64,000 nucleotides of DNA from [Actinomadura] parvosata subsp. kistnae (GCF_900323885.1 NZ_OOHJ01000011.1:414790-478789); one strand, 5' to 3'. Shown: positions 17,630 to 26,290, counted from the first letter of the stretch. Made by a program: numbers and translations. Notes: generated from the sequence alone by a model not told the origin.

Positions 17630-18124
17630 ATGGCGAGCTCGCCCACCCCGGCCTTCCTCCGGCTGGCCGCCCACCCGCTGCGGTGGCGGCTGCTGAGCGA
17701 GCTGGCCGCGAGCGACTACCGGGTCCGGGAGCTCGTGGACCTGGTCGGCGAGCCGCAGAACCTCGTCTCCTACCACCTGCGGCTGCTGCGCGACGGCGGG
17801 CTGGTCAGCGCCCGGCGCAGCACCCACGACGCCCGCGACAGCTACTACCACCTCGACCTGGCCCGCTGCGCGGACGCGCTGGCCGCCACCGCCAACGCCC
17901 TCCACCCCGCCCTCGCCCCGCCCCTGCCCGGCTCGCCGTCCGCGCCCTGCCCGTGTCCCCGCCCGCGCGTCCGCCGCGCGTGCTGTTCGCCTGTACGGGC
18001 AACAGCGCCCGCTCCCCCATCGCCGAGGCCCTGCTGCGGCACCGCACCGGCGGCCGGGTCGAGGCGGTCAGCGCCGGCAGCCGTCCCCGGTCCCGGCTGC
18101 ATCCCGAGGCCGTGGCGGTCCTGA
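17630..18124 (+). CDS. ArsR-family regulator, 5' part of a frameshifted ArsR-ArsC fusion
   Basis: Residues 1 to about 95 are a typical ArsR winged helix: LRLAAHPLRWRLLSELAASD, then EPQNLVSYHLRLLRDGGLV as the recognition helix. Many actinomycetes fuse this domain to a low-molecular-weight phosphatase/arsenate reductase. Here the frame continues only as an Ala/Pro/Cys/Arg-rich tail to 18124, which looks like an out-of-frame reading of the phosphatase. The phosphatase frame is open from before 17953. A one-base indel between about 17905 and 17965 would restore the fusion. It may be a true split or a sequencing error. Confidence 0.75.
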   Translation: MASSPTPAFLRLAAHPLRWRLLSELAASDYRVRELVDLVGEPQNLVSYHLRLLRDGGLVSARRSTHDARDSYYHLDLARCADALAATANALHPALAPPLPGSPSAPCPCPRPRVRRACCSPVRATAPAPPSPRPCCGTAPAAGSRRSAPAAVPGPGCIPRPWRS

Positions 18125-18387
18125 GCGAGCGCTACGGCATCGATGTGGGCGACCGGCGCCCGCGCCATCTGGACACGGTGGCCGGCCACCGGTTCGACTA
18201 CGTGATCAGCCTGTGCGACAAGGTCCGCGAGGTCTTCCCCGACTTCCCCGGCCAACCCCGCCGCCTGCACTGGAGCATCCCCGAGCCGGCGACGGGCGCC
18301 GGTTTCGTCCGTACCGCCCAGGAGATCGAGGCCCGCGTCCACTACCTGCTGCCCATCCTGACGTCATCACAGGAGGTCCCGTCATGA
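17953..18387 (+). CDS. arsC: Low-molecular-weight phosphatase / arsenate reductase (ArsC)
   Basis: About 144 residues if translation starts at the GTG at 17953. The phosphatase loop CTGNSARS (C-x5-R-S) follows the N-terminal strand RVLFA. The general-acid region appears as CDKVREVFPDFPG. The homologous region in fusion proteins directly follows an ArsR domain, and the sequence upstream in this frame is a shadow of arsR. It therefore looks like the 3' half of a broken fusion. Its stop overlaps the ATG of the VOC gene. Thiol-dependent arsenate reduction is known for the family; it is not proven here. Confidence 0.75.
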   Translation: MSPPARPPRVLFACTGNSARSPIAEALLRHRTGGRVEAVSAGSRPRSRLHPEAVAVLSERYGIDVGDRRPRHLDTVAGHRFDYVISLCDKVREVFPDFPGQPRRLHWSIPEPATGAGFVRTAQEIEARVHYLLPILTSSQEVPS

Positions 18388-18785
18388 CCACCGCATCCGA
18401 CCAGCTGGCCGGCGTCCGCTACCTCGTGGACGACGTGGCCGCCGCCGTCGCCTTCTACACCACGCACCTCGGCTTCACGGTGCGCATGAACGCCGCGCCC
18501 GCCTTCGCCGACGTCGTACGCGGCCCGCTGCGGCTGCTGCTGTCGGGCCCGGCCAGCTCCGGCGCCCGCGCGACGCCCGAGGGCACCGCCGCCGGGCGCA
18601 ACCGCATCCATCTCATCGTCGACGACCTCGACGCGGAGATCGACCGGCTGAAGGGGGCCGGGCTGTCGTTCGTGGGCGACGCGGTCTCCGGCCCCGGCGG
18701 GCGGCAGATCCTGCTCACCGACCCCGCGGGCAATCTCGTCGAGCTCTTCCAGCCGGCCCGGGCTCAGGCTCCGGCGGGGCGGTAA
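18384..18785 (+). CDS. VOC/glyoxalase-family protein
   Basis: A 133-residue vicinal-oxygen-chelate domain protein. The two beta-alpha-beta-beta-beta modules are recognisable: VRYLVDDVAAAVAFYTTHLG at the start and IHLIVDDLDAEIDRLKGAG plus TDPAGNLVELFQP at the end. The ATG at 18384 follows AGGAGG and overlaps the arsC stop. Small VOC proteins occur in arsenic operons and in resistance or dioxygenase roles. Which applies here is not clear, though the overlap makes it part of the ars unit. Confidence 0.85.
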   Translation: MTTASDQLAGVRYLVDDVAAAVAFYTTHLGFTVRMNAAPAFADVVRGPLRLLLSGPASSGARATPEGTAAGRNRIHLIVDDLDAEIDRLKGAGLSFVGDAVSGPGGRQILLTDPAGNLVELFQPARAQAPAGR

Positions 18786-18923
18786 CGCTCCGTTCTCAAC
18801 TGAATTGTCGCCCGCCGCATCCGCGCTCGTGCTCGAATGGGCGCATTACCGCAGGCCGCGAGCTTGCCCGCCGATCATGTGAAGAACCGAAGCCTCAAGC
18901 GCGATTGGATCACCCCGAGGGTG

Positions 18924-18949
18924 GGAATCCCATCACGGTACCAAGCGTT
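18924..18949 (+). promoter_or_regulatory. SigR-type promoter of rbpA
   Basis: GGGAAT (18923-18928) is followed after exactly 18 bases by GTT (18947-18949). This matches the GGAAT-N18-GTT consensus for the disulfide-stress sigma factor SigR. Streptomyces rbpA is known to belong to the SigR regulon, which supports the call. The leader to the ATG at 19007 is about 50 bases. Confidence 0.82.
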
Positions 18950-19006
18950 AGACACCGTGGGAGACAGACCCCCCACGCAAGGGGGCCCTGTAGGAGGCAT
19001 TTAAAC

Positions 19007-19351
19007 ATGGGCGAGCGCGCGCTTCGTGGCACCCGGCTCGGGGCAACCAGCTACGAGAACGACCGTAACACGGATCTGGCCCCGCGCCAGGAGGTGTCCT
19101 ACACCTGTCCTAAGGGCCATCGCTTCGAGGTTCCGCTTGCCGCCGAGGCTGAGATCCCCGCGACCTGGGAGTGCCGCATGTGCGGCGCGACCGCGGTGCG
19201 CGTGGACGGCGAGCAGCCGGAGTCCAAGAAGACCAAGCCCCCACGGACACACTGGGACATGCTTCTGGAGCGGCGGTCCATCGAAGACCTTGAGGAGGTG
19301 CTCAACGAGCGGCTCGCGGTATTGCGCGCGCAGCGTCGTAAGAGCGCCTGA
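19007..19351 (+). CDS. rbpA: RNA polymerase-binding protein RbpA
   Basis: A 114-residue RbpA. The start contains RGTRLGATSYENDR, then a zinc-binding core YTCPKGHRFEV ... WECRMCG, a basic linker KKTKPPRTHWDML and the sigma-interaction helix RRSIEDLEEVLNERLAVLR. RbpA stabilises open complexes with principal sigma factors in actinobacteria. The ATG at 19007 is preceded by TAGGAGG. A SigR-type promoter lies upstream and a strong terminator downstream, so it is a one-gene unit. Gene order rbpA next to ppm1/lnt and fxsA matches M. tuberculosis. Confidence 0.97.
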   Translation: MGERALRGTRLGATSYENDRNTDLAPRQEVSYTCPKGHRFEVPLAAEAEIPATWECRMCGATAVRVDGEQPESKKTKPPRTHWDMLLERRSIEDLEEVLNERLAVLRAQRRKSA

Positions 19352-19367
19352 CTTCCTCTCACGGTGA

Positions 19368-19394
19368 AACCCCCGGGCCACTGGCCCGGGGGTT
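19368..19394. terminator. Terminator after rbpA
   Basis: A perfect 12-base-pair stem (AACCCCCGGGCC / GGCCCGGGGGTT) with a 3-base loop starts 17 bases after the rbpA stop. It is followed by CTGCTTT. The symmetry allows use from both strands. Confidence 0.88.
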
Positions 19395-19421
19395 CTGCTT
19401 TCCCGCCATCAGGCCGGGGAG

Positions 19422-19810
19422 CTAGCTGACCAGCGGCTGGGTGGCCGACTCCTTCAGCCGGGCGTTGGCCCAGCGGAGCTGGCGCAGCGTCTGGGGGTGG
19501 CAGCGCCGCGCCAGCGCCAGCAGCCCGGCCCGCCGGGCGCCCTGGGCGAGCAGCTCCCAGTCGAGGGAGACGCCGGACGCGACGCGGCCAGGTCCCGTAC
19601 GTGGTCGTGGCACCAGCGGGCGAGGTCGTACGTCTCGTGGTCGGCCTTGTCGCCGTTGCTGTGCAGGATGCTCGCGCTCTGCACCCAGCGGTCGACGTCC
19701 TGCTCGCTCAGGCCGGGCTCCAGGAACGCGTCCACGCGGACGGGCCAGGACTGCCCCGGTCCGTACGGTGCGCTCCCCCACGGCTCGGCGATCCTGTCCG
19801 CGCGCGGCAT
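19422..19810 (-). pseudogene. Frameshifted small gene with molybdoenzyme-like N terminus
   Basis: The 389-base span cannot be read in one frame. From the ATG at 19810 the reading frame gives MPRADRIAEPWG ... VDRWVQSASILHSNGD and continues to about VRDLAAS. The sense then moves to another frame with GVSLDWELLAQGARRAG ... ATQPLVS, ending at the TAG at 19422. The switch is near 19583 (one extra base or two missing). The first 50 residues resemble the start of actinobacterial molybdopterin oxidoreductases, but the cysteine/cofactor region that should follow is absent. The remainder is unknown. It may be a remnant or a sequencing error in a real small gene. Confidence 0.6.
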
Positions 19811-19879
19811 GCGTCCTCCCGGGGGTCGTCGGATCCGGGACGCATGCCCGACACCACCGGGCCCATACGCGCGGAGCGG

Positions 19880-20371
19880 CTAGGAGTCGCGCTCCTCGCG
19901 GATGACCTCGCCGTGCACGACCCGGCCGCCGCCCTGGGGCACGTCCGCGCCGGGGAAGCCGGAGGAGGTCGGGAAGAGGTTCGCGTACGGGGACGCGGCG
20001 GCCAGCTTCTTGATCCGGCGCTCGAAGAACCACGAGCCCAGTCGGCGCATCATCGGCCGAGTGAACGGGATCAGGCACAGGAAGCCGAACACGTCGGTGA
20101 AGAAGCCCGGCGTCAGCAGCAGGGTGCCGCCCACCAGGATGATCCCGCCGTCGGCCAGCTCCTTGTCGGGCATCCGGCCGGACTCCAGGGCCGTGCGCAG
20201 CGCCCGCCAGGCCCGGCGGCCCTCACGGCGTACGAGCCAGGCGCCCAGGAGGCTGTCGGCGATGAGCAGGGCGACGGTGGCGGGCCCGCCGATCACCGAC
20301 CCGACCTGGATCAGCAGCCAGATCTCCAGGACGGGCACGACCAGGAAGGCCAGGAAGAGCAGGAGCCGCAT
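19880..20371 (-). CDS. fxsA: FxsA-family membrane protein
   Basis: A 163-residue FxsA-like protein. Three to four membrane segments are present (about 3-20, 25-45, 70-95). The family motifs are visible as FLVVPVLEIWLLIQVG at the start and TPGFFTDVFGFLCLIPFTR near 88-106. I chose the ATG at 20371, which has GAGGAA upstream, over a GTG 18 bases earlier. FxsA in Escherichia coli affects F-plasmid exclusion of phage T7; its role in actinobacteria is unknown. It lies downstream of ppm1 on the same strand, as in mycobacteria. Confidence 0.9.
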   Translation of the reverse strand: MRLLLFLAFLVVPVLEIWLLIQVGSVIGGPATVALLIADSLLGAWLVRREGRRAWRALRTALESGRMPDKELADGGIILVGGTLLLTPGFFTDVFGFLCLIPFTRPMMRRLGSWFFERRIKKLAAASPYANLFPTSSGFPGADVPQGGGRVVHGEVIREERDS

Positions 20372-20510
20372 CGTTTCCTCGATTCGCACGCGCGTTACAG
20401 CAGGAACAACGCTGGGGGGCCGCCGGGCGTTCCGGGCGTGGCGGCAAATCAGGGATGTCCCGGACGGAACCCTCAGTCCCGCACGGAACCCTCAGTCCCG
20501 GACGGAACCC

Positions 20511-21260
20511 TCAGCCGCGTGGGGTGCCCCTGAGGCGCTTGGGCAGGCCGGTGACGCCCCACATGCCGATCCGCCACAGCGCCTCGGACATGATCCGGCC
20601 GCTCATCTTGCTCTTGCCGACCGTACGCTCCACGAACGTGATCGGCACCTCCACCACCCGCAGCCCGTGCCTGGACGTGCGCAGCGTCAGGTCCACCTGG
20701 AAGCAGTAGCCCTGCGACTCCACGCCCGACAGGCCCACCTTCTCCAGGGTCGCGGCACGGTAGGCGCGGAAGCCGGCGGTCGCGTCGCGTACCGGCAGGC
20801 CGAGCATCACGCGGGTGTAGAGGTTGGCGCCCTTGGACAGCAGCTCGCGCCGCTGCGGCCAGTTGACGATCTCGCCGCCCGGCACGTAGCGGGAGCCGAT
20901 CGCCAGATCGGCGCCCTCGGCCAGCGCCTCCAGCAGCCTCGGCAGCTCCTCCGGCTGGTGGGAGCCGTCGGCGTCCATCTCCACCAGGACGTCGTAGCCC
21001 TCCTCCAGGCCCCACCGGAACCCGGCGATGTAGGCCGCGCCCAGCCCCTGCTTGCCCGGCCGGTGCAGGACGTGCACGTGGTCGTCGCCGGCGGCGAGCC
21101 CGTCGGCGACCTCGCCGGTGCCGTCGGGGCTGTTGTCGTCGGCCACCAGCACGTGGGCGCCGGGCACGGCGGCGCGCACCCGCTCGACGATCACCGGCAG
21201 GTTGTCGCGCTCGTTGTAGGTGGGCACGACGACGAGCACCCTGCCGAGAGTCTCCATCAT
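20511..21260 (-). CDS. ppm1: Polyprenol monophosphomannose synthase (GT2)
   Basis: A 249-residue family 2 glycosyltransferase that transfers mannose from GDP-mannose to polyprenol phosphate. The nucleotide-binding start [13 protein letters not shown], the DDNSPDGTG loop, the metal motif [13 protein letters not shown] and the late GKSKMSGRI segment all match dolichol-phosphate mannose synthases. There is no C-terminal membrane domain. The ATG at 21260 forms ATGA with the stop of lnt. In M. tuberculosis these two domains are one polypeptide (Ppm1), so the coupling here reflects the same partnership in lipoprotein acylation and mannosylation. Confidence 0.93.
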   Translation of the reverse strand: MMETLGRVLVVVPTYNERDNLPVIVERVRAAVPGAHVLVADDNSPDGTGEVADGLAAGDDHVHVLHRPGKQGLGAAYIAGFRWGLEEGYDVLVEMDADGSHQPEELPRLLEALAEGADLAIGSRYVPGGEIVNWPQRRELLSKGANLYTRVMLGLPVRDATAGFRAYRAATLEKVGLSGVESQGYCFQVDLTLRTSRHGLRVVEVPITFVERTVGKSKMSGRIMSEALWRIGMWGVTGLPKRLRGTPRG

Positions 21261-23335
21261 CCCTCGTTCCTCATCCGGCCGCTCACCCGCTCGCCGCGCC
21301 GCCTGCCACGCCACGCGGCGACCGCGACCGCCGCGGCTCCCATCACCATCAATGCCCATTCGGGCAGCGCGCCCACCTTGGTGGCGAGCGTTTCCCGCGT
21401 GCGTACGGGCACTTGGACCACGTTCATGTCGGCGACACGCTCGCGAGTCTGCCAGGAGACCTTACCGTCAGGCGTGACATATGCCGAGATCCCGGTCGTC
21501 GCGGCGGTCACGACGGCCCTGTTGTGCTCGACGGCGCGCAGCTGCGACATGGCGAGCTGCTGGGGCGGCAGGTTGGACAGGGCGTAGGAGGCGTTGTTGG
21601 TCTGCACGACGAGCGGGGTGCCGCCGGCGCGCACGGTCTCGCGTACGGTGCCGTCGTAGGCGACCTCGTAGCAGTTGACCGCGCCCACCGTGACGGGCCC
21701 CATCCTGAGGTCGCCCGGCTTGTCGCCGGGCACCGACTGCCGGCCGACCAGGCTCGCGCGCTGCCACAGCGCCAGCACGATCTCCTTGAACGGCGTGTAC
21801 TCCCCGAACGGCACCAGGTTCTGCTTGTCGTAGTAGGCGCCCGGGCCCGTCACCGGGTCCCACACCAGGCTGCGGGTGGCCCGGCGGTCGTCGCCGATCG
21901 CCACGACCGCCCCCACCAGCGTCGGCACGCCGACGTCCCGGACCGAGTCCTGGATGACCTGGCGGGCGTACTCGTCGCGGTAGGGGTCGATGTCGGTGGA
22001 GTTCTCCGGCAGGACGACCAGGTCGGGCTTGGGCAGCCTGCCCTCGCGCACGGCCTGGGCCAGGCGCTTGGTCTCGTTCGCGTGGTTGCGCAGCACGACG
22101 GCGGGCTCGTCGCCGAGCGCGTACATGCCCGTGCCCGGCACGTTGCCCTGCACGATGCCGATGTTGACCGTACGGCCCTCGTCGCCGTACCGGGGCACCG
22201 CCAGGCCCAGCAGCGGCACCGCCAGGGCCACCGCGAGAGGCGCGACCCGCCCGGCGCCGATCTTGCGTTCGGACGTCGTGCGCCCGCCCAGCGCCGCTCT
22301 GGCCAGCAGCGCGCCGCACAGCGCCACCGCGAACGACACCAGCGGGACACCGCCCAGCGCCGCGTACGGAGTGAACAGCGACTCACCCTGGCTGAAGGCG
22401 GCCCGCGCCCACGGGAACCCGCCGATCGGCACCAGGCTGCGCGCCCACTCCATCAGCACCCACAGCCCGCCGAACCACAACGGCCAGGCCCGCAACCTGA
22501 ACACGAGCGCCGCCAGGGCGGCCATGGCGGCATAGAACAGGCTTTCCGTGCCGACCAGCATGAACCACACATCGTCCCCGATGCTGCGCACCCAGGCGAG
22601 GGTCGGCAGCAGGAACACCACGGCGGCCACATACCCGATCCAGGCGGCCCGCCGCGGCCTCGTGCCGTGAAGCGCGGCGGTAATGAGCCCGATGCCGAGG
22701 GGGGCGCACAACCACCACCCGAGCGGCGGAAACGCGGCAAACAGCACCACCCCGCCCGCGACGGCCGCCCCAACCCTCCCGAGCAACGCCCACCACGGCT
22801 CCCGCCTTGCCCCGGCCCGGCCGCCGGGCTCCGCCGGGGGCGCGGATGCAGGCTCGGCAGCGGCCGCCACGACGGGCTCGGCGGCGGCCGCCACGACGGG
22901 CTCGGCAGCGGTCGGCGCGACGGGCCCGGCAGCGCGCCCAGAGGCAGGCTCGGCGGCTTGCTGCGGCGAGGCCGAAGGGGCGCCTGGGTCGGCGGGAGCG
23001 GGCGTCTGAGGCTCCACGGCGGTGTCCTCGCCCGCCCGGGCCTGCGCCACCGGCTCCGGCCCGGCGGCGGCCTCCCCAGCACGCAGGGAGACGGGCTCCG
23101 CGGCCGCACGGACCGTGGCCTGAGCCGGAGAGCCGCCCGCGTCGGCAGAGGCAGGCGTCGGGCTGACGGCCGAGGCGGAGGCGGGCAGCGGCGCGCCGTC
23201 AGTCGGCGCGTCCGGGCCGGGCGGGCGGTGGTGTGCCGGCGGGGCCGTGTCCGGTGTGGCGACGGCCGTCGGCGTGTCGCCGCGGCCGGCGCCCTGGCCG
23301 GTCGCAGGCGTTAGGCCCGTTCTGTCCTGAACCAC
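21257..23335 (-). CDS. lnt: Apolipoprotein N-acyltransferase
   Basis: About 692 residues from the GTG at 23335, which has GAGGAG eight bases upstream; a GTG at 23359 lacks a site. The first 170 residues are an Ala/Pro/Glu-rich disordered tail containing EPVVAAAA repeats. Then come about six membrane helices and a nitrilase domain. The catalytic triad is visible: Glu in VVLPENSTD, Lys in [12 protein letters not shown] and Cys in VGAVNCYEV (about residue 555). A final helix is near 665-682. Lnt adds the third acyl chain to lipoproteins. It is coupled to ppm1 by a 4-base overlap. Confidence 0.93.
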   Translation of the reverse strand: MVQDRTGLTPATGQGAGRGDTPTAVATPDTAPPAHHRPPGPDAPTDGAPLPASASAVSPTPASADAGGSPAQATVRAAAEPVSLRAGEAAAGPEPVAQARAGEDTAVEPQTPAPADPGAPSASPQQAAEPASGRAAGPVAPTAAEPVVAAAAEPVVAAAAEPASAPPAEPGGRAGARREPWWALLGRVGAAVAGGVVLFAAFPPLGWWLCAPLGIGLITAALHGTRPRRAAWIGYVAAVVFLLPTLAWVRSIGDDVWFMLVGTESLFYAAMAALAALVFRLRAWPLWFGGLWVLMEWARSLVPIGGFPWARAAFSQGESLFTPYAALGGVPLVSFAVALCGALLARAALGGRTTSERKIGAGRVAPLAVALAVPLLGLAVPRYGDEGRTVNIGIVQGNVPGTGMYALGDEPAVVLRNHANETKRLAQAVREGRLPKPDLVVLPENSTDIDPYRDEYARQVIQDSVRDVGVPTLVGAVVAIGDDRRATRSLVWDPVTGPGAYYDKQNLVPFGEYTPFKEIVLALWQRASLVGRQSVPGDKPGDLRMGPVTVGAVNCYEVAYDGTVRETVRAGGTPLVVQTNNASYALSNLPPQQLAMSQLRAVEHNRAVVTAATTGISAYVTPDGKVSWQTRERVADMNVVQVPVRTRETLATKVGALPEWALMVMGAAAVAVAAWRGRRRGERVSGRMRNEG

Positions 23336-23710
23336 TCCGGGATCTCCTCGCCACCTCACAACGCGTTGCTTGCGAAAACGCTACCGCCCTCCGGCCGCGC
23401 TCGGACCGGCGAGCCGGGAGGAAGATCGGAATGAGGGGGAAGCGGCAGGGTGATCCCGCGGCTGAACGGGACCACCCGGCGCATGTGACGGTCCGGTGGC
23501 ACGGGAGCGGGAAGAGGGCCCGGAAACCCTTCGGACCGGACCCGTCTCGTCGGCGGCGAGCGCGGAATTCCGTTGTCTACTGGGCTCCCGGACCCGTCCC
23601 GGGTCCAACCCCCCGCCCGGTTGGGGTGCCCCGACTCGACGGACCGACGGCCCTGCACCTGGCTGTGTGGACGGAGTCACGCTCCGTCACGGACGCAGGA
23701 TCCGGCGATG
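23336..23710. other. Gap between lnt and the helD downstream ORF
   Basis: About 375 bases before lnt. Several open frames cross it, but none has family features or consistent codon use. I see the lnt ribosome-binding site at the left edge and no clear terminator, RNA gene or repeat. Confidence 0.4.
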
Positions 23711-23857
23711 TCAGAGACGGCCAACCGGCCAAGTCCCGTGCTGGACTGCGCAGCAAACTACCGACTCCACCTCAGATGTCAACCGTGTCCCGATCAGCAG
23801 GAACATCAAGTTTCCGCAGGTGGGACATGTTCGGCCGGTGGTCGCAAAGCCGGTCAA
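23711..23857 (-). CDS. Possible 48-residue zinc-ribbon protein coupled to helD
   Basis: A TTG at 23857 overlaps the helD stop as TTGA, the same junction type seen at three other gene pairs here. It opens a 48-codon frame. The product has TCPTCGNLMFL at 10-20 and CC at 35-36 followed by HGTWP, a CxxC ... CC pattern like a small zinc ribbon. GC content falls in this stretch relative to neighbours. No family is recognised and the coding status is inferred from the junction and the cysteine pattern. Confidence 0.4.
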   Translation of the reverse strand: MTGFATTGRTCPTCGNLMFLLIGTRLTSEVESVVCCAVQHGTWPVGRL

Positions 23858-26046
23858 AGCCCATTTGCGGGCGCCGGAGGGCGGCTTGGCAAGCCCCGCA
23901 ACGCCTGTGACAGCGGGCGTTCGTGGACGACGCCGAGCCGTTGTGTCGCACGCGTGAGAGCAACATACAGGTCGCTCGGCCCTCGTGGCGACTGGGCGGC
24001 GATGAGGTCGGGTTCGGCGACGATGACGGAGTCGAACTCGAGCCCTTTGGCGTCGGTCACGCCCATGACGGCGACGGGCGCGTCGAGGGCTTCGGCGCCG
24101 CGGGTGCGGCCGGCGCCGGGGGTGACGACGACGGTGCCGGGGACGCTGGTGGCGATCTCCGTTCCGAGCTCGGACAGCAGCGCGTCGGGGACCACGACGG
24201 CCACTTTGCCGCCTTCCCCGGCCTCCTGCTTGGCCAGCTCGGGCAGGGCGGAGAGCGGCGCCGCCCAGGGGCGCGCGCCGGCCTCGCGGACGGAGGTGGG
24301 CGCCTGGAGGGCGGGGTCGATGGTGGCCAGGACGCGGGCGGCGACCTCCATCAGCTCGACGGGGGTGCGGTAGTTGACGGTGAGCCGTTCCTGCCGCCAG
24401 CGCCCGGCCACGTACGGGTCGAGCACCTCCGCCCAGGAGCGGGCTCCGGCGGCGGAGCCGGTCTGGGCGATGTCGCCGACGATGGTCATGGACCGGGTGG
24501 GGCAGCGCCGCATGACGGCCCGCCACGCCATGGGCGAGAGCTCCTGCGCCTCGTCCACGATGATGTGCCCGTAGGCCCAGGTGCGGTCGGCGGCGGCGCG
24601 TTCGGCGGTGGTGAGGTAGGGGCCTTCGCCGCGCTGGCGTTCGGCGAGCCGTTCGGCCTCCATGACGTCGGACAGGCCCGTCAGCTCCAGCACCTCGCGG
24701 GCGTAGGCGAGCTCGGCCTCGCGCCGGCTCTCCTCGGCCTGCCGGGCGGCGGCCAGCTCCTCCTCGGCCTGGAGGGCGCTGGCGCGCAGCACCTGCTCGT
24801 CGATGTCGCCGAGCAGCTCGGCGGCCTCGTCGAGCAGCGGCACGTCGGACTCGGTCCAGTCGCCGCCGGTGCGCCGCAGCAGGGCCCGTTCCTGCGGGGT
24901 GAGGGCGGAGGCGGCGTAGCCGAGCCGTTCGGGCGAGCCGTACAGGCCGAGCAGCAGCCGCTGGGGCGTCAGGTAGGGCCACAGGCGGTTGAGCGCGGAT
25001 TTGACGACCGGCTCGGTGCGCAGCTCCTCGCGCAGGTCGGCCAGCTCCTCCTCGTCGATGAGCCCCTTGCCGATCTTGCGGGCCTGCTGCCTGGCCAGGG
25101 CGGTGAGCAGCGAGCGGACGAACACGGCGCGCGCCTGGTTGTGCGGGCGGCGCGAGCGGGTGGCCTTGTTCTTGGCGGCCTCCAGCATGGCGCGGTCGAT
25201 GGTGAGCGTGGTGCGGCCGATGGTCAGCTCGATGGGCTGGCGGGGGACGCGCTGCCGGTCGCGCACGGCCTTGGCGATCACTTCGGCCATCCGCAGGTCG
25301 CCCTTGAGCGCGGCCACCTCGGGCCGCTCGCGGGCGGTGGCGGTGACGCCGGGGTACAGCTCGCCGACGGTGGACAGCAGCACGTCGGTCTCTCCGAGCG
25401 AGGGCAGCACCTGCTCGATGTAGCGCAGGAACGTGAGGTTGGGCCCGAGGATGAGCACGCCGCGGCGTTCGAGCCGCTCGCGGTGGGTGTAGAGCAGGTA
25501 CGCGGCCCGGTGCAGGGCCACGACGGTCTTGCCGGTGCCGGGGCCGCCCTGCACGACGAGCACGCCGTTGAGGTCGCTGCGGATGACGCGGTCCTGCTCG
25601 GACTGGATGGTGGCGACGATGTCGCGCATGCGGCCGGTGCGCCGCTCGTCGAGCGCGGCGAGCAGCGCGGCCTCGCCGTTGAGGGTGGCGCGGTCGTCGT
25701 CGGTGAGCGAGTCGAGGTCGAGCAGGTCGTCGTCGACGCCGACCACGGTGCGGCCCTTGGTCTGCAGGTGACGGCGCCGGGTGACGCCCATGGGGGCGGT
25801 GGGGGTGGCGCGGTAGAACGGCTGCGCCACGGGCGCCCGCCAGTCGATGAGCAGGCGGTGCTGCTCGTCGTCGGTCATGCCGAGCTTGCCGATGTAGAGC
25901 CGGCCTTCGTCGAGGTGATCGAGCCGTCCGAAAACCAGGCCGCGCTCGACGGCCCAGAGCCGGGCGAGGCGGGAGGCGTACATGTCGGCGAACGTGTCGC
26001 GCTCGGACCTGTTCTGCATCGTGCCGACGGCACCCGTGGCCAGCAC
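23854..26046 (-). CDS. helD: HelD-like RNA polymerase recycling ATPase (UvrD/Rep superfamily)
   Basis: At least 730 residues. Superfamily 1 helicase motifs are present: GGPGTGKTVVALH (I), IIVDEAQELSPMAW (II), VGDIAQTG (III) and the late VTDAKGLEFDSV and LYVALTRATQRLGV. The family frees RNA polymerase from nucleic acid and, in some species, from rifampicin. The GTG at 26046 is the first canonical start, but the same frame stays open to 26244 and encodes the expected N-terminal helix (ELTKEQAYVTRLYDRLD, 26133-26083). Family members start before this, so the true start may be an ATT at 26172 behind GGAG, or a frameshift hides an ATG at 26159. Confidence 0.88.
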   Translation of the reverse strand: MLATGAVGTMQNRSERDTFADMYASRLARLWAVERGLVFGRLDHLDEGRLYIGKLGMTDDEQHRLLIDWRAPVAQPFYRATPTAPMGVTRRRHLQTKGRTVVGVDDDLLDLDSLTDDDRATLNGEAALLAALDERRTGRMRDIVATIQSEQDRVIRSDLNGVLVVQGGPGTGKTVVALHRAAYLLYTHRERLERRGVLILGPNLTFLRYIEQVLPSLGETDVLLSTVGELYPGVTATARERPEVAALKGDLRMAEVIAKAVRDRQRVPRQPIELTIGRTTLTIDRAMLEAAKNKATRSRRPHNQARAVFVRSLLTALARQQARKIGKGLIDEEELADLREELRTEPVVKSALNRLWPYLTPQRLLLGLYGSPERLGYAASALTPQERALLRRTGGDWTESDVPLLDEAAELLGDIDEQVLRASALQAEEELAAARQAEESRREAELAYAREVLELTGLSDVMEAERLAERQRGEGPYLTTAERAAADRTWAYGHIIVDEAQELSPMAWRAVMRRCPTRSMTIVGDIAQTGSAAGARSWAEVLDPYVAGRWRQERLTVNYRTPVELMEVAARVLATIDPALQAPTSVREAGARPWAAPLSALPELAKQEAGEGGKVAVVVPDALLSELGTEIATSVPGTVVVTPGAGRTRGAEALDAPVAVMGVTDAKGLEFDSVIVAEPDLIAAQSPRGPSDLYVALTRATQRLGVVHERPLSQALRGLPSRPPAPANGL

Positions 26047-26290
26047 CTCCTTGAGCTGTCGCTGGGTGCGTTCGCGCAGCGTGTCGAGGCGGTCGTACAG
26101 GCGGGTGACGTACGCCTGCTCCTTGGTGAGCTCGGTTTGACGAGTTGCCGCCTGACCATTAATGTGGTTAATGGGACACTCCGGGCCATTCTGCTTGTTG
26201 TTACGACAAACGACGACATTAGCATGCCTGTAGAGGCACTCCCATCACTTTCCCCCTTCCCAGGGCCGGGTCACGTCTTGGTTTCACCTC

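Noticed and set aside
23360..23658. 100-codon minus-strand frame before lnt
   Set aside because: No recognisable domain, ribosome-binding site or codon pattern; treated as intergenic.
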